DNA from: Rhodospirillales bacterium
GTDB taxonomy: Bacteria > Pseudomonadota > Alphaproteobacteria > ATCC43930 > CGMCC-115725
NCBI GenBank assembly: GCA_028288725.1
Contig: JAQGIC010000136.1
Coordinates: 1-64,000, forward strand
Direction of reading: 5' to 3'
Length of the DNA stretch: 64,000 bases
Shown: positions 49,489 through 58,489 of the stretch, one piece after another
Numbering within the stretch: the first letter of the stretch is position 1
Layout: each line of letters starts with the position of its first letter
Notes under the pieces: generated by a model
What the model saw: only the letters and a program-made list of their open reading frames with translations
What the model was told of the DNA's origin: nothing
The model's database searches: none
Translations under genes and position numbers: made by a program

Positions 49489-50768
49489 TGCCGGACCCGT
49501 CGGCCACCGGCCGTATTCTCGCGGCCGTCGATGCCGGCTTCGACGCGCAGGTGGCCTTCACCCAGGATCTCGTCCGCTTCCCGTCGATCCGCGGGGTCGA
49601 GCATCCGGCGCAGGACTTCATGCATGATTCCATGCGGGCGCGCGGCCTGGCGATGGATCGCTGGACCATCGACATCGACGCGATCAAGCATCATCCGGGC
49701 TTCTCGCCGGTCTGCGTCAGCTACGAAAACGCGGTCAATGTGGTCGGGACCTGGCGGCCGGACACGCAGACCGGCCGCTCGCTGATCCTGAACGGCCATA
49801 TCGACGTGGTGCCGACCGGGCCGCTTGAACATTGGACGACGCCGCCGTTCGAACCGCGCATCGCCGATGGCTGGATGTATGGCCGGGGCTCGGCCGATAT
49901 GAAGGCGGGCCTGGCTGCGAACCTGTTCGCGTTCGATGCCATTCGTGCCGCGGGCTTCCTGCCGGCGGCGCCGATCTATTTCCAGTCGGTCGTCGAAGAG
50001 GAATGTACCGGCAACGGCGCGCTCGCCTGCCTGGCGCGCGGCTATAGGGCCGATGCCGCGATCATTCCGGAACCGGAGGACGACAAGCTGGTCCGGGCCA
50101 ACACCGGCGTGCTCTGGTTCAAGGTGACGGTCGAAGGGCGGCCGACCCATACGCGGGTCATGGGCGAGGGCGCCAATGCCATCGATGCCGCCTACCGGGT
50201 GATCGGGGCCCTGCGCCAGTTGGAGACCCGCTGGAATTCCGTGCGGGGCGCGCATCGCCATTTCGAGGATCTGGACCACCCGATCAATCTCAACATCGGT
50301 CGGATCGAGGGCGGCGACTGGGCCTCGAGCGTGCCGGCCTGGTGCAGCTTCGAAGCGCGCATCGCGATCTACCCGGGCACGACCGCCAAGGACGCGGCCG
50401 AGGAGATCGAGGCCTGCATCCGCCAGGCGGCCAACAGCGACGCTTTTCTGCGCAACCGGCCGCCGGCGGTGCTGTTCCACGGCTTCTTCGCCGAGGGCTA
50501 CGTACTGCCGGAAGGGACGGAGGCCGAGGCCGTGCTCGCCCGCTCCTTCGCCGCGATCCACAACCGGCCGCTCGAAAGCTTCGTTACGCCCGGCTATCTC
50601 GACGCCCGCGTGTTCATGCTCTATGCCGATACGCCGTGCCTGGTCTATGGCCCCTTGTCCGAGGATATTCACGGCTATGACGAGCGGGTCAATCTGGACT
50701 CCGTCCGTCGCGTGACGAAGACGCTGGCCCTGTTCATCGCCGACTGGTGCGGACTCCATTCGACCTGA
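49488..50768 (+). CDS. ArgE/DapE-family M20 metallo-deacylase
   Basis: LILNGHIDVVPTGPLEHWTTPPFEPRIADGWMYGRGSADMKAGLAANLFA; VEEECTGNGALAC. Confidence 0.94.
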   Translation: MPDPSATGRILAAVDAGFDAQVAFTQDLVRFPSIRGVEHPAQDFMHDSMRARGLAMDRWTIDIDAIKHHPGFSPVCVSYENAVNVVGTWRPDTQTGRSLILNGHIDVVPTGPLEHWTTPPFEPRIADGWMYGRGSADMKAGLAANLFAFDAIRAAGFLPAAPIYFQSVVEEECTGNGALACLARGYRADAAIIPEPEDDKLVRANTGVLWFKVTVEGRPTHTRVMGEGANAIDAAYRVIGALRQLETRWNSVRGAHRHFEDLDHPINLNIGRIEGGDWASSVPAWCSFEARIAIYPGTTAKDAAEEIEACIRQAANSDAFLRNRPPAVLFHGFFAEGYVLPEGTEAEAVLARSFAAIHNRPLESFVTPGYLDARVFMLYADTPCLVYGPLSEDIHGYDERVNLDSVRRVTKTLALFIADWCGLHST

Positions 50769-50808
50769 TAAGCCATCGGGCGTGGCACGAGATCAGGAAG
50801 GATAGCCG

Positions 50809-52422
50809 ATGCGCGACGTCGTCATCGTCGGGGGCGGTCACAACGGCCTGGTGTGCGCGACCTATCTGGCCCGGGCGGGGCTGACGGTGACGGTGCTGGA
50901 GCGCCGTTCCGTGGTCGGCGGCGCCGCCGTGACCGAGGAGTTCCATCCCGGTTTTCGCAATTCGGTCGCCGCCTACACGGTGTCGCTGCTCAATCCCAAA
51001 ATCATCCGGGACCTGGATCTGGCCGGGCATGGCCTCCGGATCGTCGAGCGGGACCTGTCTAATTTCCTGCCGCTGGAAGACGGGCGCTACCTGAAGATCG
51101 GCAACGGCAGGACCTATGAGGAAGTCGCGAAATTCTCCCGCCGCGACGCCGATCGGCTGGCGGCCTATGCCGCCCATCTGGATGCGGTCGGCGACGTGCT
51201 GCGCGACCTGGTGCTGCAGACCCCGCCCAACCTGTCCGGCGGGGGCTGGCTCGCGGCCCTGCCGGAACTGCTCAAGGCCGGCACGCTCGCGCGCCGGATG
51301 GGCCGGCTCGATATCGAGCAGCAGCGCGAACTGCTGGATCTGTTCGCGAAATCGGCCGGTGACTATCTGGACGGTTGGTTCGAAAGCGATCCGATCAAGG
51401 CGGCCTATGGCTTCGACGGCATCGTCGGCAATTTCGCGAGCCCCTATCAGGCCGGTTCGGCCTATGTGCTGCTGCACCATACGTTCGGCGAGGTCAACGG
51501 CAAGAAGGGCGTCTGGGGCCATGCGATCGGCGGCATGGGCGCCATCAGCCAGGCGATTGCCCGCGCGGCCGAAGCCGCCGGCGTCGAGATCCGGACCGAC
51601 AGCCCGGTTAGCGAGATCCTGGTCGAGCAGGGCCGCGCGGTCGGCGTCGCGACCACCAGGGGCGACATCGTCCGCGGCACGGCGATCGTCTCCAACCTCA
51701 ATCCCAAGCTGCTCTATCGCGACCTGATCGATCCCGCGGTGCTGCCGCCGGATTTCCTGCGCCGGATCGGCAATTGGCGCTGCGGCTCCGGCACGTTCCG
51801 CATGAACGTCGCCCTGTCGGAACTGCCGGATTTCACAGCCCTGCCCGGACGCGAGCGGGCCGAGCATCATGCCTCCGGCATCATCATGGCGCCCAGCCTC
51901 GCCTATATGGAGGAGGCCTTTGTCGACGCGCGCCGCGGCGGCTGGTCCAAGAAACCAATCGTCGAACTGCTGATCCCCTCGACGCTCGACGACAGCCTGG
52001 CGCCGCCGGGCGCCCATGTCGCCAGCCTGTTCTGCCAGCATGTGGCGCCGGAGCTGCCCGACGGCGCGTCCTGGGACGATCATCGCGACACGGTCGCCGA
52101 TCTGATGATCGAGACGGTCAACGGCTTCGCTCCCAATTTCAAGGCATCCGTCATCGCCCGGCAGATCAACAGCCCGCTCGACCTGGAGCGGACCTTCGGG
52201 CTGATCGGCGGCGACATCTTCCATGGCGCGCTCGATCTCAATCAGATCTTCTCGGCCCGGCCGATGCTGGGCCATGCCGACTATCGCGGGCCGCTGCCCG
52301 GGCTCTACATGTGCGGCGCCGGGACCCACCCGGGTGGCGGCGTCACCGGCGCGCCCGGCCATAACGCGGCGCGGGAGATCCTGATCGACTTCCGCAAGCG
52401 GCGGCTGCGCCGGGCGCCGTAG
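50809..52422 (+). CDS. FAD-dependent oxidoreductase, phytoene desaturase/PYROXD2-like
   Basis: MRDVVIVGGGHNGLVCATYLARAGLTVTVLERRSVVGGAAVTEEFHPGFRNSVAAYTVSLL; GLYMCGAGTHPGGGVTGAPGHNAAREIL. Confidence 0.93.
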   Translation: MRDVVIVGGGHNGLVCATYLARAGLTVTVLERRSVVGGAAVTEEFHPGFRNSVAAYTVSLLNPKIIRDLDLAGHGLRIVERDLSNFLPLEDGRYLKIGNGRTYEEVAKFSRRDADRLAAYAAHLDAVGDVLRDLVLQTPPNLSGGGWLAALPELLKAGTLARRMGRLDIEQQRELLDLFAKSAGDYLDGWFESDPIKAAYGFDGIVGNFASPYQAGSAYVLLHHTFGEVNGKKGVWGHAIGGMGAISQAIARAAEAAGVEIRTDSPVSEILVEQGRAVGVATTRGDIVRGTAIVSNLNPKLLYRDLIDPAVLPPDFLRRIGNWRCGSGTFRMNVALSELPDFTALPGRERAEHHASGIIMAPSLAYMEEAFVDARRGGWSKKPIVELLIPSTLDDSLAPPGAHVASLFCQHVAPELPDGASWDDHRDTVADLMIETVNGFAPNFKASVIARQINSPLDLERTFGLIGGDIFHGALDLNQIFSARPMLGHADYRGPLPGLYMCGAGTHPGGGVTGAPGHNAAREILIDFRKRRLRRAP

Positions 52423-52486
52423 AGCCTGATCCGATCAAACGGGTCGGTTTGATCGGTGAATCAGTCTCCAAATATTTGGTCTCTAT
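52419..52486 (+). repeat. Dispersed palindromic repeat, copy C (left inverted copy flanking ferredoxin gene)
   Basis: TAGAGCCTGATCCGATCAAACGGGTCGGTTTGATCGGTGAATCAGTCTCCAAATATTTGGTCT; TAG is also the stop of the upstream gene. Confidence 0.8.
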
Positions 52487-52549
52487 TTGCAGTGCCGGGC
52501 GATTCCATGGCCTATGGGCAGCCTCAATCCCGATCGAGCAGGAGACGAT

Positions 52550-52813
52550 ATGTTCAAGGTTCGCGCCGCCCGCAGCGGCATCGAGCGCGATGTGCCGGCC
52601 GACAGGAGCATCGCCGCCGTGCTGCTGGAAGCGGGCGTGGCGCTCGAACTCTCCTGCGAACAGGGCGTCTGCGGCACCTGCCTGACCGATGTGATCGAAG
52701 GCACGCCCGAGCACCGGGACATGTATCTGAGCGACGAGGAGAAGCTGGCCAACAAGCAGATGCTGGTCTGCTGCTCCCGCTCGCGCTCCGCCTTGCTCGT
52801 GCTGGATCTCTAG
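52550..52813 (+). CDS. Stand-alone 2Fe-2S ferredoxin-like protein (resembles C-terminal Fe-S domain of phthalate/vanillate oxygenase reductases)
   Basis: CEQGVCGTC...MLVCC plant-type 2Fe-2S ligand pattern; [21 protein letters not shown] typical of PDR-family Fe-S domain. Confidence 0.85.
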   Translation: MFKVRAARSGIERDVPADRSIAAVLLEAGVALELSCEQGVCGTCLTDVIEGTPEHRDMYLSDEEKLANKQMLVCCSRSRSALLVLDL

Positions 52814-52924
52814 CGCGATGATATGAGGCCTGCTCGGCTCATATCTGAATCGCACTTTAGATCAAATATTTAGAGACTGATTCACCGATCAAGCCGAGCC
52901 GACATGATCGCATCCGGGCTCTAG
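52811..52924 (-). repeat. Dispersed palindromic repeat, copy D (right inverted copy), flanked by CTAG at both ends
   Basis: Minus strand: CTAGAGCCCGGATGCGATCATGTCGGCTCGGCTTGATCGGTGAATCAGTCTCTAAATATTTGATCTAAAGTGCGATTCAGATATGAGCCGAGCAGGCCTCATATCATCGCGCTAG. Confidence 0.8.
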
Positions 52925-52925
52925 T

Positions 52926-55900
52926 TCAGCTGCCGCCCGGTTTGCGCACCAGGTTCTGGTCCGCCGCCGAGGATTTCGCCGGGGCGGTCGATTTGAAGTC
53001 CTGCCGGCGGATCTCGTCGGTCACCGACCAGAGCTTGCCGCCCGGCGTCAGATACATCTTCTGCATTTCGGGCAAGGTGAAGGGGCGCGAGCCCAAGCGG
53101 CCGAACACGGCGATCTGGCCGCCGGTCTCATCGACCGCGCGGTCGCGATCCAGGCCCTTGGACAGCGCCAGCGCCGGGGCATCGGTCTTGCGCCAGGCGA
53201 TCAGCTCGGGCTTCGGATCCGGGCTGAAGCCGTAGAAGTTCGGCTGGCTCGAGGGCGAGGTCAGCTGGATCACCTTCAGACCGGCCGCGCCATCGGCGAC
53301 ATAGGCGAACAGCGAGGCGTTCGTCGTGCCCACCACCACGTCATGGGCATCCTTGATCTGGCCGTCGGCGTTGAACAGCTGATACAGCTTCGGCTGCTGC
53401 GGCCGCTCGACATCGATGATGGCGATGCCGTCGGCGCCGTCGGCGACATAGGCGAAGGTCCGGGCGACATAGACGCGGGCGGCATGGGCCAGCGGCACCC
53501 GCGCCGCCGTCAGCTTCGGATGGGCCGGATCGGTCACATCGACGACGCGCAGGCCGCCGGCGTCGGTCACGAACAGATAGCGGAACTGCAGCGCCGTCGC
53601 CTGGGCGGTCGGCAGGTCGATCACGTTCAGCAGCTTCGGCTGCAGCGGATCATGCATGTCGAGCACGACCACGCCCTTGTCGGCCGCGATATAGAAGATC
53701 GAGCCGGCGATGGTGATGTGCCGGGCACCGTTCAGGACGCCGTTCTCGTTCCAGGTCACGGCGCGCTTCAGGAAATTGTTGCGCGGCTCGCCGTCGGCGA
53801 GCGTATCGACATCGACCGCGATCAGGCCTTCGACCGAATCGGTGACGAAGGCATAGTGATAGATCTCGTCGAAGGCCTGTTCCTGATTGTCCTTGCGCAT
53901 CAGGTCGCCGACATTGCGGGAGGGCGCGATCGACTGGTTGGTCGGCAGCGCCATGCAGGTGGCGTTGGTCGTCGATAGATGGGTGTCGTGACCCAGTGCC
54001 GAGAACGGCGCGGTGATGATGCGCTCCGACACGCCCTTGTTGGCGATGGCCGCGATATCGAACACGCGGAAGCCGTCGCTGCCGGCAGCGGTATAGAGAT
54101 ATTCACCGCGCATCTGGATGCAGCGGGTGTCGCCGCCCGAATGGCTGTGCGATTCCGGCAGCTCCCGGCCGCGATCCTGGTGGGCCTTGAAATAATCCGG
54201 ATAGGCGTAGCGCTGCAGGTAGCTGCCGATGACCGCCTGGGGCTCGTCCCACTCGGTGACCTTGACGCCCTCGACGCCGTCGCCGGTGCCGACCCAGGCG
54301 TTGTAGCCGACGAAATTCGGGAAATTCGTCCCGTACATCAGCAGCTGCGCCATGATCGCGTTGTTGTCGTCCTTGTCGGAGACATGGCAATCGGTGCAGG
54401 TCTTGGTCTCGGTCGTGCGCTCCGTGTGCGGATAGTGCGGCGCGAAGGCCTGGGACGAGAAGCCGCTGGCCGCGATCGGCGGCTGCTGCACGTAGATCCG
54501 CTCACGGTTGATGTTGGTCGATGACAGGATCAGCGCCGAGGACGAGCGCACCGGCGCGATGATGTTGCCCTTGACCGTGGAATTGCGGCCCAGGAAGAAC
54601 ATGTCGTCGCGCGCGACCTGGGGATTGTAGGTCGCGTAATTGCGCGTCTCGCCGCCTTCGTAATGCTGCCGCGTGGTCTTCCAGTTCGCTTCGATCGGCA
54701 GATGGCAACCGGAACAGCTGGTGGTCCAGGATGTGTGACAGGTGATGCACATCATCTCGCTGTCTTTATGCGCCAGATCCGCCGAAGCGACGCCGGGACC
54801 CCATTGCATCGTGGTGCCCATGCTCATCAGCTTGGCCCGGGCCGCCTTGGCATTGTAGCGCGGGTTGGCGGGATCGACCGTGTCCTTGACCAGGCTGACC
54901 GCCCATTCCAGGCCGGGATTGACCGCGGAACGCTGGATCAGCTGGTTGCCGCGCCATTCGAACCGCAGCGAGCCGTCCTGGTTGCGGAGCGTGGTCAGAT
55001 CGCGCCCGCCCGGCGGTGCGGCGGGGCCGCTGGTGTGCAGCGAGGGATAGGCGCGCGAGGTGCCGTGGCAATCGACGCATTGGATTTCGATCGCCGCCGA
55101 AGCCTCGCCATAGATCAGCCCGTTGCCATGGCCGTCCTGGGAGAAATGGCAATCGACGCAATGCATGCCCTTGTCCATATGGATCGAGGACAGATGCACC
55201 GCCTTGTCGAATTTCTTCGGATCGTCCTGCGGCACGACCTTGCCGGCCGCATCGAGCAGATTGCCCTTGCGATCCTGCTTGAAAATCGCGCGGAAGTTCC
55301 AGCCATGGCCGTGATAGTCGGCGAACTGGGTGTTCTTGAGCGTCGGGTTCAGCTCCGAGACATGCTCGAGGAACTCGACATTGGCCCATTTGCCGCGCGG
55401 TGCCGCACCCTCGGGATTGCGATCGTTCACTTCCCGGGTCGTGGCGGCATCGGGATATTGCTGCTTCTCCGGCCACATGCTGGGCGCGTCGGACTCATAG
55501 TCCCACATCGTGTAGCCCATGAAGCTGTTCACGAAGATGTTCGGCTGATGCATGTGGCAGACCATGCATTGGCTGGTCGGCATCGAGCGGGTGAACTGGT
55601 GCTGCAGCGGATGGCCGGACTCGCCCTTGGCGATGGTCGGGTCGACCGTGATCGTCTGGCCCAGGTTGCCGAATTTCGCGTAGGGGCCGGAATGGGCCGG
55701 ATCGCGATCGTTGGCATAGATCACGTGACAGCCGGCGCAGCCGGAGCTGCGATAGTCGCCGGGCTGATCGTTCGTGCCCAGAAACCACATCATCGGATCG
55801 TTGAGGCGGGTCTTGGTGATGTTGATGACCGGCACCGCGATGCGCAGGCCGGTGCCGGGACCGCGGTTGGACTGGTGGAAATCCGGCCGGCCATCCTCTT

Positions 55901-56735
55901 CGACGCGCTGGCTGTCGCCGCTGCTGTTCGGATTGCCGATCTCGGGGAATTCGGTGCTGATGTTGCGTCCGCCGCGCTCGAACACGCGGAAGACGTCGCC
56001 GGGCGGGATCACTTCCCAGCGCGGCAGCGGCAGCAGCGCCGGCAGCACGCCGCGCTTCAGCATCGCCGCGTCCGGCACGACGGGGCTATGGATGCTGCCC
56101 GCCAGGCCCTCGTGCGTGTAGGCCTCGCCCAGCACGTAATTCTTCAGCGGCACGATGCCGTTGTTGTAGGACGCCCCGCCCCACAGCATGGCGCCGGTCG
56201 CCATCAGCGACCGCTCCGCCGCCTGGATGATGGGCAGATGGCAGGCGCCGCAGGCGTCGCGGTCGACCCGATAGTCGCTGGGATTGAGGAAGCGGACGAA
56301 TTCCGGGCTTTCCTCGTTCAAGAGCGTATAGCTGCGCTCCGGCTTCTGGCTCGACGGCCAGCGCCAGGCCTCCTTGTGCTTCGGCACGACATGCGCCGTT
56401 TCCATCGCCTTGCGATAGGCGGCGTCCGGATTATGCGCGATCGCCGGCGCATGGCCGGTGCCGTCGTCGGCCGGAGGCACCAGCGCGCCGACATTGGCGA
56501 GGCTGCCCGCGGGCCGGAACACCGCGGCATTGCCGCCATGGCAATCGGCGCAGCCGAGGATGACCGCCGGATTGACGTGCATGGACGGCGCGTCGGACTT
56601 GGTGTGGCAGCTCTCGCAACCGGCGCTCTTGTCGTGGGCCGCCTCGACAGTCTGGACGCGCGGCGCCGGCGGCGCCTCCTCGGCAAATGCCGGGGCCGCT
56701 AGCAGCAGGAACGAGAGCGTCAGCCAAGCGCGCAT
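52926..56735 (-). CDS. Secreted decaheme c-type cytochrome with C-terminal LVIVD-type beta-propeller repeats
   Basis: 1269 aa; signal peptide [18 protein letters not shown]; ten CXXCH motifs (CESCH, CADCH, CGACH, CAGCH, CMVCH, CVDCH, CVDCH, CITCH, CSGCH, CTDCH); repeats such as [45 protein letters not shown]. Confidence 0.88.
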   Translation of the reverse strand: MRAWLTLSFLLLAAPAFAEEAPPAPRVQTVEAAHDKSAGCESCHTKSDAPSMHVNPAVILGCADCHGGNAAVFRPAGSLANVGALVPPADDGTGHAPAIAHNPDAAYRKAMETAHVVPKHKEAWRWPSSQKPERSYTLLNEESPEFVRFLNPSDYRVDRDACGACHLPIIQAAERSLMATGAMLWGGASYNNGIVPLKNYVLGEAYTHEGLAGSIHSPVVPDAAMLKRGVLPALLPLPRWEVIPPGDVFRVFERGGRNISTEFPEIGNPNSSGDSQRVEEDGRPDFHQSNRGPGTGLRIAVPVINITKTRLNDPMMWFLGTNDQPGDYRSSGCAGCHVIYANDRDPAHSGPYAKFGNLGQTITVDPTIAKGESGHPLQHQFTRSMPTSQCMVCHMHQPNIFVNSFMGYTMWDYESDAPSMWPEKQQYPDAATTREVNDRNPEGAAPRGKWANVEFLEHVSELNPTLKNTQFADYHGHGWNFRAIFKQDRKGNLLDAAGKVVPQDDPKKFDKAVHLSSIHMDKGMHCVDCHFSQDGHGNGLIYGEASAAIEIQCVDCHGTSRAYPSLHTSGPAAPPGGRDLTTLRNQDGSLRFEWRGNQLIQRSAVNPGLEWAVSLVKDTVDPANPRYNAKAARAKLMSMGTTMQWGPGVASADLAHKDSEMMCITCHTSWTTSCSGCHLPIEANWKTTRQHYEGGETRNYATYNPQVARDDMFFLGRNSTVKGNIIAPVRSSSALILSSTNINRERIYVQQPPIAASGFSSQAFAPHYPHTERTTETKTCTDCHVSDKDDNNAIMAQLLMYGTNFPNFVGYNAWVGTGDGVEGVKVTEWDEPQAVIGSYLQRYAYPDYFKAHQDRGRELPESHSHSGGDTRCIQMRGEYLYTAAGSDGFRVFDIAAIANKGVSERIITAPFSALGHDTHLSTTNATCMALPTNQSIAPSRNVGDLMRKDNQEQAFDEIYHYAFVTDSVEGLIAVDVDTLADGEPRNNFLKRAVTWNENGVLNGARHITIAGSIFYIAADKGVVVLDMHDPLQPKLLNVIDLPTAQATALQFRYLFVTDAGGLRVVDVTDPAHPKLTAARVPLAHAARVYVARTFAYVADGADGIAIIDVERPQQPKLYQLFNADGQIKDAHDVVVGTTNASLFAYVADGAAGLKVIQLTSPSSQPNFYGFSPDPKPELIAWRKTDAPALALSKGLDRDRAVDETGGQIAVFGRLGSRPFTLPEMQKMYLTPGGKLWSVTDEIRRQDFKSTAPAKSSAADQNLVRKPGGS

Positions 56736-56743
56736 GGGCGGGG

Positions 56744-58489
56744 TCAGTACTTCAAGATGATGTTGGTCAGGACGGAATAGTAGACCCGGGTCGTCGGTTC
56801 GCTGATGTACAGATCCTTGAAGCCCTGCCCCGGCACCAGCATCGCGCCGGACAGGCGCAGCACGACATTCTGGGTATCGAACGGACGGTAGGTCACGGCG
56901 CTCGACAGGTCCCAGCCGATATCGTCATGGACGCCGGGTTGCTGGCGCAGCACGTTCAGCACGGTGGTATCGTTGAACCAGAGATGGTTGGCGTTAAAGC
57001 TGACGCGCAGCTCCGGCAGGATGTCGAGGTCGGTGCCGACGCCGAACAGCGTCAGGCCCGGATTGATGAAGTTCGACTGGCCCTCGTCACCGGACGAGCG
57101 CAGCGACGGCAGCACGCCGTTCCGGCTCGACAGGTTGACGCCGCCGCCGCCGATCAGCGGGATCGCCTGCCGGATCCAATAGCTGGTGTCGGCGCCGGCG
57201 ATCTGCGGGTTCTCCTGGATCGCGTCGAACCCGGTCTCGGTCTTGCCGTAGGGATCATGGTCGCCCGACGCGTAGAGCGCCGAGGCGCGCACCCGGATCC
57301 AGTCGAAATCGATCGACGGTTCCGCGGCGGCGAAATAGGCCCGGATGTTGGCCTTGCCCTGGCTGAAGGTGTTGTGGCTGTCGTTGCCGATCACGTAATA
57401 GGCCGAGGACGACAGGTTCACCCGGCCGAAATGGCCGTCGTTGTTCAGGCCGAAATAGGTGACGTTGTACTTGTGCGGCCGCTCGTCGCCGATGGCGGCG
57501 GGACGCACCAGAAACCCGTTCTTGTCGTAATAGAACGCCTGCTCGCGGTTCCAGTTATGCACCACGCTGAATTCAGTCGTCATGCCCTCGACCGGCAGAT
57601 CCTGCACGAACAGATTGGCCGCCGCCGTATAGTCCCGGCGCAGCGGCTGGCTGAGGTCGTTCAGCCCGCTGTTGGTGTCCTTCTCGACCCGCTGGATGAA
57701 TTCGAGATTGTACTGGAAGCGGTTGTTGGCGCGATTGCCGAACAGGCGGGCCGCCAGCTGGTCGTCCTGGAACAGAAAGCCGCGGAAATCCAGATTGATC
57801 GGCTGGATGCCGACCCGGATGGAGTCGAAATCGAAGCGATCGGAGACGTTGCGCAGGTGATAGTCGAGGAAGGCTTCCTGAATGCCGATGAACGTATCGT
57901 TCCGGTTTGTCCCCTTCGACGGATCGGCCCGCAGCAGGCCCAGCTCCTCGACATGGGCGTAGTTATAGTTGATCGCCGGGGTAAAGCGGAATTCGAACTC
58001 CGGCGGCATGAAGGTCGTGTCGCCCTTGGTGATGGACAGGCTGGGCAGCAGCGTCTCGTTCACCACCAGCTGATCGGGCTTGCCGAACTTGTCGTTCTCG
58101 CCGGGGCGCGCCGTGGTCACCGCACCGGACGGCACCGGAAAGGACCGCGGCTCGACCAGCGTGTCCGACAGCACCTCCAACGTAACGAACCAGTCGTCGA
58201 ACACCGGGCGATCGCCCTTGAGCGTGCTCTGGGCGTAGGGGTTGAGCGGATTGTCCTTCACGCCCAGTGTTTCGATGATCCGGTTTCGATCGGGCAGCGG
58301 CAGGATTTCGTAAGTCAGCGACGGCGAGGGCGCCGCGATGGCGCCATTGTCGACCGGAGCAGGCTCGGGTGCCGCCGGCGTGGTCCCGGGGCGTTGGAAT
58401 TCCTCCTGCGCCGACGCGACCGTGGGCGCAAGCAGGACGCCAAGCGTCAGCAGGGCGGAACGCAGCCTCAAGCTCATTTCCCCGTGCAC
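56744..58489 (-). CDS. Predicted outer-membrane beta-barrel protein
   Basis: Signal peptide; alternating amphipathic strands; C-terminal aromatic residue (NIILKY); co-directional between cytochrome genes. Confidence 0.65.
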   Translation of the reverse strand: MHGEMSLRLRSALLTLGVLLAPTVASAQEEFQRPGTTPAAPEPAPVDNGAIAAPSPSLTYEILPLPDRNRIIETLGVKDNPLNPYAQSTLKGDRPVFDDWFVTLEVLSDTLVEPRSFPVPSGAVTTARPGENDKFGKPDQLVVNETLLPSLSITKGDTTFMPPEFEFRFTPAINYNYAHVEELGLLRADPSKGTNRNDTFIGIQEAFLDYHLRNVSDRFDFDSIRVGIQPINLDFRGFLFQDDQLAARLFGNRANNRFQYNLEFIQRVEKDTNSGLNDLSQPLRRDYTAAANLFVQDLPVEGMTTEFSVVHNWNREQAFYYDKNGFLVRPAAIGDERPHKYNVTYFGLNNDGHFGRVNLSSSAYYVIGNDSHNTFSQGKANIRAYFAAAEPSIDFDWIRVRASALYASGDHDPYGKTETGFDAIQENPQIAGADTSYWIRQAIPLIGGGGVNLSSRNGVLPSLRSSGDEGQSNFINPGLTLFGVGTDLDILPELRVSFNANHLWFNDTTVLNVLRQQPGVHDDIGWDLSSAVTYRPFDTQNVVLRLSGAMLVPGQGFKDLYISEPTTRVYYSVLTNIILKY

